A stretch of DNA of 64,000 bases from assembly GCF_009805585.1 (NCBI RefSeq), contig NZ_VHIN01000002.1, positions 434,001 through 498,000 of the forward strand, in the 5' to 3' direction. Within the stretch, counting starts at the first letter, position 1; each line of letters begins with the position of its first letter. The translations under genes and the position numbers were made by a program. Below the pieces are notes generated by a model. The model had not been told where the DNA came from. It saw only the letters and a program-made list of their open reading frames with translations, and ran no database searches. Positions 52,032 to 60,748 of the stretch are shown here, piece by piece. Source of the stretch: Glutamicibacter sp. JC586. GTDB taxonomy: Bacteria; Actinomycetota; Actinomycetes; Actinomycetales; Micrococcaceae.

Positions 52032-52940
52032 GTGCTTGCTCAACCCGAAGAATCAGCAATCCCTGAAACCGGAGCTGATGATGATTCATCATCAGCTCCG
52101 GCGACTGCCAATACCGTGTACCACGGTGACAATTTGAGTGTCCTCTCGGCTCTGCCCGAGCAGAGCTTCACATTGATCTATGTGGATCCTCCATTTAACA
52201 CCGGACGCAAACAGACCCGTGCTCAGCGAACGATGGTCCGTGCTGCTGACGGTGAAGGTGACCGTACCGGTTTTCAAGGTCGGGCGTACAACACCGAGCT
52301 TGGTGCGGCCCGTTCCTATCACGACACCTTTGACGATTACCTAAGTTTCATTGAGCCAAGGCTGCGCGAGGCACACCGTCTCTTGGCGCAGGATGGAACC
52401 CTGTATGTGCACCTCGACTACCGCGAGGTTCACTACGTCAAAGTGCTCCTTGATGAGATTTTTGGCCGTGACAGCTTCTTGAATGAACTGATTTGGGCCT
52501 ACGATTACGGGGCGCGAGCGAAAAATCGTTGGCCGGCGAAGCATGACACCATTTTGGTGTACGTGAAAAACCCGAAGTCGTATCACTTTGATTCTTCCGA
52601 AGTAGACCGTGAACCGTATATGGCTCCGGGTCTGGTGACTCCAGAGAAACGAGCCTTGGGGAAGCTACCAACCGACGTGTGGTGGCATACCATCGTTTCC
52701 CCGACTGGCAAAGAGAAGACTGGATACCCGACACAAAAGCCTGAAGGTATTTTGCGTCGTATTGTCTCGGCGTCTTCCCGTCCTGGCGATTGGGTACTGG
52801 ACTTCTTTGCCGGTTCCGGTACTACCGGAGCGGTCGCCGGAAAGCTTGGACGCAAGTTTGTCTTGATTGATCAGAATACTGAAGCTATCGAAGTCATGCG
52901 TTCACGCTTGCCGGATACGACGTCCTACATCAAGGCCTGA
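52032..52940 (+). CDS. Site-specific DNA (adenine-N6) methyltransferase, solitary
   Basis: 302 residues. The catalytic DPPF is at residues 52-55 (IYVDPPFNTG). The SAM-binding DFFAGSGTTG is at about 257-266. Motif IV before motif I gives the beta-class order of N6-adenine/N4-cytosine enzymes; DPPF with this layout favours adenine N6. PTQKPEGILRRIV precedes motif I, as usual. The N-terminal ~28 residues are acidic and Ser-rich, and their codons form a 33-bp perfect palindrome. GTG 52032 is chosen; GTG at 52118 would place the palindrome in the leader. No restriction enzyme gene is next to it, so it is solitary and may have an epigenetic role. It converges with the PHP gene (16-bp overlap). Confidence 0.88.
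   Translation: MLAQPEESAIPETGADDDSSSAPATANTVYHGDNLSVLSALPEQSFTLIYVDPPFNTGRKQTRAQRTMVRAADGEGDRTGFQGRAYNTELGAARSYHDTFDDYLSFIEPRLREAHRLLAQDGTLYVHLDYREVHYVKVLLDEIFGRDSFLNELIWAYDYGARAKNRWPAKHDTILVYVKNPKSYHFDSSEVDREPYMAPGLVTPEKRALGKLPTDVWWHTIVSPTGKEKTGYPTQKPEGILRRIVSASSRPGDWVLDFFAGSGTTGAVAGKLGRKFVLIDQNTEAIEVMRSRLPDTTSYIKA
52069..52101. repeat. 33-bp perfect palindrome in the 5' part of the methyltransferase gene
   Basis: Two exact 16-bp arms (CCGGAGCTGATGATGA and its complement) around a single central T. It covers about codons 13-24 of the methyltransferase (ETGADDDSSSAPA). There is no T-run after it, so it is not a typical terminator. Confidence 0.9.
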
Positions 52941-53770
52941 GTACCGGTACTTTCCTGAATAATACGTTGTAGCATTTCCGGCTCGGTGACATTCTCACCG
53001 AGCCGGTTTACTTTTCCGGTTCCGTGGTAATCCGAAGATCCGGTGATGATCAGATTATTCTTGGCGGCAAGATCCAGAAGCCATTTTTTGCCTTCTTCGC
53101 TGTTGTCACGGTGGTGGATTTCCACTCCACCTAAACCTGCATCGATCATCTCGTAAAAGGTCTCGTTAGGTACAACTCGTCCGCGAAGCGACGCTTTGGG
53201 ATGAGCAAATACTGGCACTCCTCCGGCCTCACGTACTAGCTGGACGGCCTTTGCTGGTCGAACGGCGGGGTGAGCCACGTAGTACTTGGAACGCGAGGAC
53301 AAGATGTTCGCGAACGCTTCGTTGCGATTTTCGGAGACACCGGCAGCAACCAAAGCATCGGCAATATGTGGGCGCCCGATGGTTGCGCCGGGTTGGCAGT
53401 GCTCATTGACCAAGTCCCAACTGACCGGATAGTCCTCCGCCAATAGCTCCACGATGTGCTGGGCACGAATGATTCGAGCATTTCGCGATAGCTCAAGTTC
53501 ATCCAGCAACGGCTGGTACGTCGGATCATGTAGATAGCTGAGCAGGTGAACACTTATCCCATTCGGATCCTGGCAGGTGATTTCCATTCCGGGGATCAAT
53601 CCGACTCCCAGTTGCTTAGCTGCTTGCGCCGCCTCACTCCAGCCGGTGGTTTGGTCGTGGTCGGTCAGCGCCACCACATCCAAGCCAGCATCGGCAGCCG
53701 AACGGATCAATTCGGAAGGAGATTGAGTACCATCCGACACGTTTGAGTGGGTGTGCAGGTCAATTCGCAT
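52925..53770 (-). CDS. PHP-domain metal-dependent phosphoesterase
   Basis: 281 residues. The PHP metal-site motifs are HTHSNVSDG (residues 6-14), ALTDHDQTTGW and PVFAHPKASL, with a final SSDYHGTGK. The family includes YciV/RNase AM-type 5'-3' exonucleases and 3',5'-nucleotide phosphatases; this length and motif set match that branch. ATG 53770 is the start. It is convergent with the methyltransferase gene and divergent from the aminopeptidase gene. The exact substrate is uncertain. Confidence 0.9.
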   Translation of the reverse strand: MRIDLHTHSNVSDGTQSPSELIRSAADAGLDVVALTDHDQTTGWSEAAQAAKQLGVGLIPGMEITCQDPNGISVHLLSYLHDPTYQPLLDELELSRNARIIRAQHIVELLAEDYPVSWDLVNEHCQPGATIGRPHIADALVAAGVSENRNEAFANILSSRSKYYVAHPAVRPAKAVQLVREAGGVPVFAHPKASLRGRVVPNETFYEMIDAGLGGVEIHHRDNSEEGKKWLLDLAAKNNLIITGSSDYHGTGKVNRLGENVTEPEMLQRIIQESTGTQALM

Positions 53771-53835
53771 ATTCCTAGATTATCCCTTGCGCTGATTCTT
53801 TGCTGGGACCGCGCAGTTGGTGACACACTGGGACT

Positions 53836-55383
53836 ATGACCAATCAAGAATCACCTGCAGCAGGGACCAATCAGCCGTTGGAAGACCGAGTGAACAACCG
53901 TTCCCAGCGTCCAACGTCCAAGGCATTCCAAGAATTCATGGCTTCCTCATGGGCTACCGACAACTCGCAGTTGCCGGCACTAGATGCGGCCGCGTCGTAC
54001 GCTGCGGCCCGCCGAGCTAAGCTCTCGGAAAACTTTGCCGGTGAGCGCATTGTTATTCCGGCTGGCCCGTTGAAGGTCCGCTCCAACGACACCGATTACC
54101 GCTTCCGTCCGCACTCGGCTTTCGCTCATCTCACAGGTTTGGGTGTCGATCATGAGCCGGATGCGGTTTTGGTCATGGAACCCACCGACGATGGCGCTGG
54201 CGAACACGGCAGCAGCCACGTATCTACCCTTTATTTCGCTCCAATGGCTGGACGCGACACCACCGATTTTTACCTAAATTCCCGTTCCGGTGAGTTCTGG
54301 GTTGGTCCGCGTCCGACGCTGTCGTCTCTCTCGGCGCGTACCGGTTTACCGACCGAGCCGTTGGAACAGTTGGAATTGGCTGTAACCAAGAATGCCGGAC
54401 CGCAGGCACTGGGTGGCATCCGAATCCGCTTGTTGCGTGAAGTCGACATGAACATGGATGCTCTGGTTGATACTTCTCGGATCAATACAGCGCAGGATCT
54501 TGAAGCCAGCGATGCTTTGGATACCGAGCTATCTGAAGTCGTTTCAGAAATTCGTCTGATCAAGGATGAGTACGAAATTGCCGAGTTGCGTGGATCCGTC
54601 GCCGCGACCATCAACGGTTTTGAAGATGTTGTCCGTAACTTGGATAAGGCCACCGAACACCAGCGAGGTGAGCGCGTGGTTGAGGGCGCGTTCTTCGCCC
54701 GTGCCCGCCTTGAAGGAAATGAGTTGGGCTACGACACCATCGCGGCTTCGGGCAACAATGCCACGATCTTGCACTGGATCCGTAACAACGGCACTGTCTC
54801 CCCAGGTGAAGTGCTCCTGCTTGATGCCGGTGTAGAGGCAGAATCCCTGTACACCGCAGATATCACCCGATCGCTGCCCGTTTCTGGCAAGTACACCGAG
54901 GTTCAGCGCAAGGTGTATCAGGCAGTTCTCGACGCTGCTGACGCGGCTTTCGCAGCCGTGAAGCCAGGTCTGAAATTCCGTGACCTTCACCTGATCGCTA
55001 CGCGCGTTTTGGCAGAGCGTCTTTCCGAGTGGGGCATCCTTCCTGTTTCGGTTGAAGAAGCCATGAGCCAAGAAGGTCAGCATCACCGTCGTTGGATGCC
55101 GCATGGCACCAGCCACCACTTGGGTTTGGACGTTCACGACTGCGCACAGGCTCGCGCAGAGCTGTACTTAGATGCCGAGTTGAAGGAAGGCATGGTCTTC
55201 ACCATCGAACCTGGCCTGTACTTCAAGGATGAAGATCTGGCGATCCCTGAAGAGTACCGTGGTTTAGGTGTTCGCATCGAAGATGACATTCTGGTCACCG
55301 CCGATGGCGCCGAGAATTTGAGTGCCGCTCTGCCGCGTAACCCGGACGAGGTCGAATCATGGATGGCGAGTCTTCGCAGCTAA
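53836..55383 (+). CDS. pepP: Xaa-Pro aminopeptidase (M24B, aminopeptidase P)
   Basis: 515 residues. It removes N-terminal residues before proline. An N-terminal creatinase-like domain (about 30-215) is followed by the pita-bread M24 domain. The metal ligands are visible: LLLDAGVEAESLYTADITRS (two Asp), HHLGLDVHD (His), FTIEPGLYF (Glu) and RIEDDILVT (Glu). The length and layout match PepP rather than methionine aminopeptidase. ATG 53836 has no clear ribosome binding site. A terminator follows. Confidence 0.94.
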   Translation: MTNQESPAAGTNQPLEDRVNNRSQRPTSKAFQEFMASSWATDNSQLPALDAAASYAAARRAKLSENFAGERIVIPAGPLKVRSNDTDYRFRPHSAFAHLTGLGVDHEPDAVLVMEPTDDGAGEHGSSHVSTLYFAPMAGRDTTDFYLNSRSGEFWVGPRPTLSSLSARTGLPTEPLEQLELAVTKNAGPQALGGIRIRLLREVDMNMDALVDTSRINTAQDLEASDALDTELSEVVSEIRLIKDEYEIAELRGSVAATINGFEDVVRNLDKATEHQRGERVVEGAFFARARLEGNELGYDTIAASGNNATILHWIRNNGTVSPGEVLLLDAGVEAESLYTADITRSLPVSGKYTEVQRKVYQAVLDAADAAFAAVKPGLKFRDLHLIATRVLAERLSEWGILPVSVEEAMSQEGQHHRRWMPHGTSHHLGLDVHDCAQARAELYLDAELKEGMVFTIEPGLYFKDEDLAIPEEYRGLGVRIEDDILVTADGAENLSAALPRNPDEVESWMASLRS

Positions 55384-55407
55384 GTTTGTGAGCTAACGCT
55401 TAAACGC

Positions 55408-55453
55408 TGAGGGTCTCGGTGATATTGCATCTGTAATATCACCGAGACCCTCA
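55408..55453. terminator. Bidirectional terminator
   Basis: A 19-bp perfect stem (55408-55426 with 55435-55453) with an 8-nt loop, between the convergent pepP and YflT-like genes. The stem is unusually long and the flanks are only slightly T-rich. Confidence 0.82.
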
Positions 55454-55471
55454 AGTTCTTACTCTGAAGTT

Positions 55472-56356
55472 TTAGGCTTCCGAGTCATCATCTTTGGCTC
55501 GGTGTTGGCCTGACTGAGAAGAATTCACCGTTGGTTCAACGGTTGAAAGATCCTCATTAGTTTCGTTGCTTTCCGACTCAACTGGTGCCGATGATTCTTC
55601 GGTTGGCTTAGCAGTAGGCTCTGTTGCTGCTGCCGCTGGCTTCGGTTCGTTCACGCGCACACCATAGCGCGGACGTCCATCGGGCAAGTCAGGGAACTGC
55701 CCCTTACGCGACGTGGCAGTTTCTACGCCGGCTGGATCCTGAGTTGGTTGTGGCTGCATGTTATCTGCCACCGGCGTCTGCTGCTGTGATTGGGTCGGTG
55801 CCTGCTGAGCTGGCGCCTGGTGCACAGGAGGATGCTGCACTGGCTGTTGCTGTGCCGAACCCTGCTGCGGGCGCATAGGAAGCTTTGAAGCGAGCGCGCG
55901 GGCAGCCTGCGCCTGCTCAAAGTCCACAACAACATCAAAACTTGTCGCCACAAACTGGCTGGAGGAAGCGAAATCGCGCTTACCACGGCGCGTGGAATAG
56001 CTCACCACACCAGCGACCATCCAGATCGCCATGCCCAGGCCAATAGAGGACAGGATCTGGTACAAACCGTTTCCACCGCCGCCAAACAGCGAGAGGAGAA
56101 GACCGACAAATAGGCCCATCATGCCACCTTGAGCAGCACCGGCCAGTGCTACCTTCGGGTAGGAAAGCTTCGCGGTAACTCGCTCGACAGTGCGTACGTC
56201 ATTACCAACAATGCTCACCGATGCAACCGGGAAGTCATTGTCCGCCAAATAATCAACGAGCTTCTGCGCGTCGAGGTAGCTGGTGTAACGTCCAAGCAGT
56301 TCTCCGCGAGGCAAACCGTTGGTGCTGATCGAATTTACTCTATGAGGCGAGGTCAT
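55472..56356 (-). CDS. YflT/general-stress-protein-17M-like membrane protein
   Basis: 294 residues. The N-terminal ~60 resemble the YflT/GSP17M domain (GELLGRYTSYLDAQKLVDYLAD). Two hydrophobic segments follow (about 70-95 VALAGAAQGGMMGLFVGLLLS, and about 100-120 LGMAIWMVAGVVSY). The second half is disordered and rich in Gln, Pro and Ala (HQAPAQQAPTQSQQQ) and ends in acidic Ser/Glu-rich sequence. I choose ATG 56356 because the conserved start fits; the frame is open to 56452. Function unknown; stress association comes from the family only. Confidence 0.78.
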   Translation of the reverse strand: MTSPHRVNSISTNGLPRGELLGRYTSYLDAQKLVDYLADNDFPVASVSIVGNDVRTVERVTAKLSYPKVALAGAAQGGMMGLFVGLLLSLFGGGGNGLYQILSSIGLGMAIWMVAGVVSYSTRRGKRDFASSSQFVATSFDVVVDFEQAQAARALASKLPMRPQQGSAQQQPVQHPPVHQAPAQQAPTQSQQQTPVADNMQPQPTQDPAGVETATSRKGQFPDLPDGRPRYGVRVNEPKPAAAATEPTAKPTEESSAPVESESNETNEDLSTVEPTVNSSQSGQHRAKDDDSEA

Positions 56357-56476
56357 ATCTACATTGTGCACAGGTTTACTGTGAGCCTGCCTAGTTGTGA
56401 AGTAACTATCGCTGAGGGTGAAAGAAACAGTAGCTTCGCTGTGGCTTTGCACACCGCGATGAACAGTGGGACACGA

Positions 56477-56482
56477 TAGTCT
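56477..56482 (+). promoter_or_regulatory. Candidate -10 box, leaderless mRNA of the MgtE_N/CBS gene
   Basis: TAGTCT lies 6 nt before GTG 56489; no ribosome binding site between. Confidence 0.45.
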
Positions 56483-56488
56483 AGATAG

Positions 56489-57739
56489 GTGAGCGCACCA
56501 GTGTCTAAAATCTTCGTTGCCCGGCTCCTGGGGCTAGATGTCTTCGACCCCTTGGGCGACCGTTTGGGCCGACTACGCGATGTCGTCGTGGTTTCCCGCG
56601 GACCACAAAAGGCCGCGGCTTGTGTTGGTCTTGTGGTCGAGGTACCCGGCAAACGTCGAGTCTTCGTACCGATGACCCGCATTCAGTCTATGGAAGCCAA
56701 CCAGGTGATCTGTTCTGGTCTGGTCAATATGCGTCGTTTCCAACAGCGCGGACAAGAGATCCTTGTTGTTGCCGAGATGTTTGACCGCACCATCACCTTT
56801 AACGACGGCTCAGGACGTGGTGTCATTGAGGATATTGGATTAACTCAAACCCGTCGCGGTGACTGGGAGATCAACGAGTACTACGTTCAGCGCGGCGTAC
56901 CGACGTCCTCGCTGCTAGGTCTACGTTCACGCAAACGCGATAAGGTCTTGGTGTCTTGGCAAGATCTGCGCCATGGATCCCAGGAAGAACCACAGTCCGC
57001 TGACACCTTCGTGGCTACACACGATGAAATGAAACCCGCAGATTTCGCCGACGCACTGCATGAAATGAATGAGAAGCGTCGCCTGGAAATCGCTGCTCAC
57101 CTGCAAGATGAACGACTTGCGGACGTGCTTCAGGAATTGCCGGACCGCGAGCAGGTTGAGATCCTCTCGGCCCTAGGCCTAGAGCGTGCGGCCGACGTGC
57201 TTGAGGAAATGGATCCGGACGATGCCGCGGACCTCTTGGCCGGTGTCGCCGAAGAAACCAAGCACCAGCTGTTGGACTTGATGAATGAGGACGAAGCCAA
57301 GGATGTTCGCCGTCTGCTGGCCTACCCAGAGGGTACCGCTGGTTCGGTGATGACTCCCGTGCCGGTCATTTTGACCCCAGAGTCCACCGTGGCTGAAGCC
57401 CTAGCGTCGGTTCGTTTAGAAGAGCTGAGTCCTGCGTTGGCTTCCACCGTGTACGTCGTGCGTCCTCCACTGGAGACGCCCACCGGACGGTACCTAGGAC
57501 AGGTTCATATTCAGGCGCTGTTACGTGCAGCCCCTCCCGAACCCTTAGGTGACATTCTTGACACCGAACTTGAGTCGATGTCAGACCTGGCAGATATCTC
57601 CGAAGTCGTCAGGCATCTAGCAACTTATAACCTCACCAGCGTGGGTGTGACCAATAAAGAGGGTCGGCTCGTTGGAGCGATCACCGTCGATGACATTTTG
57701 GACCATATCCTTCCCGATGACTGGCGCTCTCAGGACTAA
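56489..57739 (+). CDS. Soluble PRC-barrel/MgtE_N/CBS-domain protein
   Basis: 416 residues, no transmembrane helices. The N-terminal ~160 residues look like a PRC-barrel-type domain (LLGLDVFDPLGDRLGRLRDVVVV). An MgtE intracellular N-domain follows (about 175-280; LADVLQELPDREQVEILSAL, DAADLLAGV) and a CBS pair (about 285-410; GSVMTPVPVILTPESTVAEAL, GVTNKEGRLVGAITVDDILD). In MgtE these parts sense Mg2+ and gate a channel; here the channel is missing, so a regulatory or scaffold role is likely. From memory M. tuberculosis Rv1232c is alike. Its stop is 42 bp before the DUF1003 gene, same strand. Confidence 0.88.
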   Translation: MSAPVSKIFVARLLGLDVFDPLGDRLGRLRDVVVVSRGPQKAAACVGLVVEVPGKRRVFVPMTRIQSMEANQVICSGLVNMRRFQQRGQEILVVAEMFDRTITFNDGSGRGVIEDIGLTQTRRGDWEINEYYVQRGVPTSSLLGLRSRKRDKVLVSWQDLRHGSQEEPQSADTFVATHDEMKPADFADALHEMNEKRRLEIAAHLQDERLADVLQELPDREQVEILSALGLERAADVLEEMDPDDAADLLAGVAEETKHQLLDLMNEDEAKDVRRLLAYPEGTAGSVMTPVPVILTPESTVAEALASVRLEELSPALASTVYVVRPPLETPTGRYLGQVHIQALLRAAPPEPLGDILDTELESMSDLADISEVVRHLATYNLTSVGVTNKEGRLVGAITVDDILDHILPDDWRSQD

Positions 57740-57781
57740 ACGAGCCCCATCAATAGACAGATCAGCAGAGGAGTTCCAGCT

Positions 57782-58396
57782 ATGGCTGAGCAGCGTAAGA
57801 CAAATGGCCTGGACACCCCACTAGCAGCACGACAACGGTTCTGGCCCAAGTTCTCCCCCAATCCCGACCTTTTTGGTTCGGTGACGGAGAAGTTTGCCCG
57901 CTTCATGGGTACTCCTCAGTTCCTGCTGTACATGACGGTGTTCTGCGCCTTCTGGCTGATTTGGAACTCTGTGGCGCCTTTGAGCTGGCGTTTTGACGAT
58001 GCTGCTATCGGCTTCACCGCGTTGACGTTGATGCTCTCCTTGCAGGCTTCCTATGCTGCTCCGCTGCTGTTGTTGGCGCAGAATCGTCAGGATGACCGTG
58101 ACCGCGTCTCGCTGTCCGAAGACCGCGCCCGTGCAGAGCGTAACCTTTACGACACCGAATACCTCACCCGAGAGCTGGCGTCCCTACGCTTGGCACTTCG
58201 TGACGTTGCAACACGCGACTACGTTCGTTCCGAGCTTCGCAATGTTCTCGAGGAACTGTTGGAAACCACTGAAGGCGAAGAATTGCATCTTCGCGCCAAG
58301 AAAAAGAACAGCGCTAAGAACTCATCGCCACAGACCGGGCTGATGGAAACGGTTAGTGCCCAGCAGTCAAAGAAGCGGAAGTCCAACAACAAGTGA
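57782..58396 (+). CDS. DUF1003 membrane protein
   Basis: 204 residues with two transmembrane helices (about 45-65, LLYMTVFCAFWLIWNSV; about 75-95, IGFTALTLMLSLQASYAAPLLL). The motif QNRQDDRDR after the second helix is the DUF1003 hallmark. The C-terminal half is helical and charged, ending Lys-rich. ATG 57782 has GAGGAG upstream. Its TGA overlaps the next gene's GTG (GTGA), so the two are coupled. Function unknown; commonly found beside MgtE_N proteins. Confidence 0.9.
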   Translation: MAEQRKTNGLDTPLAARQRFWPKFSPNPDLFGSVTEKFARFMGTPQFLLYMTVFCAFWLIWNSVAPLSWRFDDAAIGFTALTLMLSLQASYAAPLLLLAQNRQDDRDRVSLSEDRARAERNLYDTEYLTRELASLRLALRDVATRDYVRSELRNVLEELLETTEGEELHLRAKKKNSAKNSSPQTGLMETVSAQQSKKRKSNNK

Positions 58397-59496
58397 GCAA
58401 TTCACCTGAACTGATTGAGGCTCTAGCCAAGGTCAATGACCCAGAGCTACGCCGCCCCATCACCGAACTAGATATGGTGGATTCCGCCCAGCTGGTCGGT
58501 AGTACCGCGCACGTCACGATCTTATTGACTGTTGCTGGATGCCCCATGCGTTCAACTATCGAAAAAGACGTGAGTACAGCAGCACTTAGCGTGCCAGGAG
58601 TCCATGACGTCCAGGTAACTCTAGGTGTCATGGATCCAGAACAACGTGCAGCCTTACGCGAACGCTTAGCAAGCCGACGAACACCGTTTTCTGACCCGCA
58701 GTCGCTGACTCGCGTCATTGCTGTAGCCAGCGGAAAAGGTGGTGTCGGAAAGTCCTCAATCACCGCCAATCTTGCCACGTTACTGGCTGCCCAAGGCTTG
58801 AAGGTTGGACTGATCGACGCAGATGTTCACGGGTTCTCTATCCCTTCTTTGATGGGCATTACGCAAAACCCGACGCGCATGGATGAGATGATCCTTCCGC
58901 CGGTGGCACATGGTGTGAAGGTCATTTCCATCGGCATGTTCTTGGATTCAAATCAGCCCGTGATTTGGCGCGGTCCCATGCTTCACCGCGCTCTGGAACA
59001 GTTCCTCTCCGATGTCTACTTTGGCGATTTGGACTACCTATTCTTAGACTTGCCCCCTGGCACCGGTGACATGGCGATCTCCGTATCGCAGCTGTTGCCC
59101 AACAGTGAACTGCTGGTTATCACTACGCCTCAATCCACCGCTACCGAAGTCGCAGAACGAGCCGGAACGATTGCCTTACAGACTAATCAAAAGGTCATCG
59201 GCGTAGTAGAAAATATGAGCTTCCTGCAATTGCCTGATGGCACACGCATGGAGGTGTTTGGCTCTGGAGGAGGGGCTAAACTCAGCGCTTCCTTGACCAG
59301 CCAGCTTGGTTATGGCGTCGAACTGCTGACGCAGGTTCCGTTGGAAGAATCGGTGCGAATCGGTTCTGATCAGGGAAAGCCTGTAGTGCTCAGTGACCCT
59401 ACTTCACCCGCGGCCGCCGCTTTGGTGGATTTGGTCAGCAAACTAGTTCAGCGACCGCGCGGACTAGCCGGGCGATCGCTGCCAATGTCGTTCTAG
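58393..59496 (+). CDS. mrp: Mrp/ApbC-type P-loop ATPase
   Basis: 367 residues. An N-terminal MIP18/FeS-assembly domain (about 1-90; VAGCPMRSTIEKDV) is followed by a deviant Walker A ASGKGGVGKSS near residue 115, typical of Mrp/NBP35 ATPases that carry Fe-S clusters. Family members usually have a CxxC pair before the C-terminal domain. Here the corresponding segment reads FLQLPDGTRMEVFG, without Cys, as I recall for mycobacterial Mrp. Fe-S carriage is therefore uncertain. GTG 58393 overlaps the DUF1003 stop. It is convergent with tatB. Confidence 0.93.
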   Translation: MSNSPELIEALAKVNDPELRRPITELDMVDSAQLVGSTAHVTILLTVAGCPMRSTIEKDVSTAALSVPGVHDVQVTLGVMDPEQRAALRERLASRRTPFSDPQSLTRVIAVASGKGGVGKSSITANLATLLAAQGLKVGLIDADVHGFSIPSLMGITQNPTRMDEMILPPVAHGVKVISIGMFLDSNQPVIWRGPMLHRALEQFLSDVYFGDLDYLFLDLPPGTGDMAISVSQLLPNSELLVITTPQSTATEVAERAGTIALQTNQKVIGVVENMSFLQLPDGTRMEVFGSGGGAKLSASLTSQLGYGVELLTQVPLEESVRIGSDQGKPVVLSDPTSPAAAALVDLVSKLVQRPRGLAGRSLPMSF

Positions 59497-59505
59497 GCGA
59501 AGGCT

Positions 59506-59910
59506 TTAGGTAGCTTCAGAATCAAAGGGAGCCGCTTCATTATCTGCTAGCGGAGCCTGCTTTTGCGTCTGGGTTTCGATGGCGGTTCGTACCGGAGCGG
59601 GCGCTACCTGCGTACTGGGCTTTTCCTTTGCTACGTTGACGGCGTCATCAAACTCAGCAATGAGAGCTTCTTTGATGATGCGGCGTGGATCGTATTGTCG
59701 GGGATCCAGCTTTTTCCAGTCAATGTCTGCAACTTCGTCGCCGACCTCTTCGCGCAGCTGCTCTTTGGCACCGTTGGCCATGCGCCGCACCTCTTTGACA
59801 AGGTTGGCAAGTTTTTTGGCATATTCAGGCAACTTTTCGGGGCCAAGAATGACTACCGCGAGCACTGCGAGAACAATGAACTCGCTACCATTGATTCCAA
59901 AAAGATCCAC
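59506..59910 (-). CDS. tatB: Sec-independent protein translocase TatB
   Basis: 134 residues. One N-terminal transmembrane helix (about 10-25, FIVLAVLAVVILGPEKLPEY) is followed by the amphipathic helix (YAKKLANLVKEVRRMANG) and a long charged tail. It works with TatA and TatC to export folded proteins with twin-arginine signals. The longer helix and Glu-rich tail favour TatB over TatA. GTG 59910 starts it. It lies 80 bp after the SigE-like gene, with no anti-sigma or htrA gene between, unlike the mycobacterial sigE-rseA-htrA-tatB order (from memory). Confidence 0.9.
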   Translation of the reverse strand: MDLFGINGSEFIVLAVLAVVILGPEKLPEYAKKLANLVKEVRRMANGAKEQLREEVGDEVADIDWKKLDPRQYDPRRIIKEALIAEFDDAVNVAKEKPSTQVAPAPVRTAIETQTQKQAPLADNEAAPFDSEAT

Positions 59911-59990
59911 GTAAAAAGATTACCTTGTCTCGGACAAACTCACGAAGTCACCGCGCCACATGTCCTGTGACGCTCAGCCAACAGCAACGC

Positions 59991-60608
59991 TTAGTTTGCT
60001 GCGCGCAAACCTCGTGGAATCCTCGGTAGCGACATGGTCTTTGGCGGACGGTTGGCCGGGTTGCGGTGAGCCAGCGCATCACGGAGCATGGCCCTGCCTC
60101 GGTGAATTCGCGAACGAACCGTTCCAAGCTTTACGTCAAGAATGCGCGAAACCTCTTCATAGGAGAAACCTTCCATGTCGCACAGCACAATGGCCGCGCG
60201 GAATTCTGGAGACAATGAGCGCAAGGCTTCTTGAACGTCAACGTCAAGGTTGTTGAATTCGAAGTAGCGTTCGGGAGTGATCACACTGCCTGGCAGCCGC
60301 TCTTCGGCACCCTCTGCAAAAGCATCAAAACGGATTTTGCTTTTGCGGCGGGCCTGATCCAAGAAAATATTGGTGGTAATGCGGTGCAACCACCCACCCA
60401 TGGTGCCTGGGGTGTACTTGTCCAAGGCTTTGAACGCGCGAACGAATGCTTCCTGGGATAGGTCTTCAGCATCTTGGCGGTTACCGGTCAGACGGTAGGC
60501 CAGTCGGAAAACTTGTTCGCCATGTTCTTGGACCATCTGGTCCCACGTAGGCGTCGTGGTTTCCTGTGCCGCAGAGGCAGAGACTGAATCACTAAGTACA
60601 TTGTTCAC
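59991..60608 (-). CDS. sigE: SigE-like ECF RNA polymerase sigma factor
   Basis: 205 residues. Region 2 is DAEDLSQEAFVRAFKAL (about 47-64) with WLHRITTNIFLDQARR; region 4 is FSYEEVSRILDVKLGTVRSRIHRGRA. It directs RNA polymerase to envelope-stress promoters. The sequence and tatB neighbour match actinobacterial SigE. No anti-sigma gene lies beside it (the 80-bp gap is too small). GTG 60608 is the start. The residual C-terminal 25 residues are Arg/Pro-rich. How it is held inactive is not visible in this window. Confidence 0.93.
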   Translation of the reverse strand: MNNVLSDSVSASAAQETTTPTWDQMVQEHGEQVFRLAYRLTGNRQDAEDLSQEAFVRAFKALDKYTPGTMGGWLHRITTNIFLDQARRKSKIRFDAFAEGAEERLPGSVITPERYFEFNNLDVDVQEALRSLSPEFRAAIVLCDMEGFSYEEVSRILDVKLGTVRSRIHRGRAMLRDALAHRNPANRPPKTMSLPRIPRGLRAAN

Positions 60609-60748
60609 TCTTCAAGTATGTGGCGACAAGCTGAGCTGAAGCTAAGAATCCCCTGCGGGAGAACTATCAAGCTGAACAACTTCGCTGTCCACGCTGGGTA
60701 CGATTAGTAGTGGACGAAATCAGACAACCTTATTGAGGACCACTACCC

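Noticed and set aside
52032-53770. Restriction-modification or phage-defence island around the methyltransferase
   Set aside because: Neighbouring genes are housekeeping families with no endonuclease, integrase or defence gene, and base use is unchanged.
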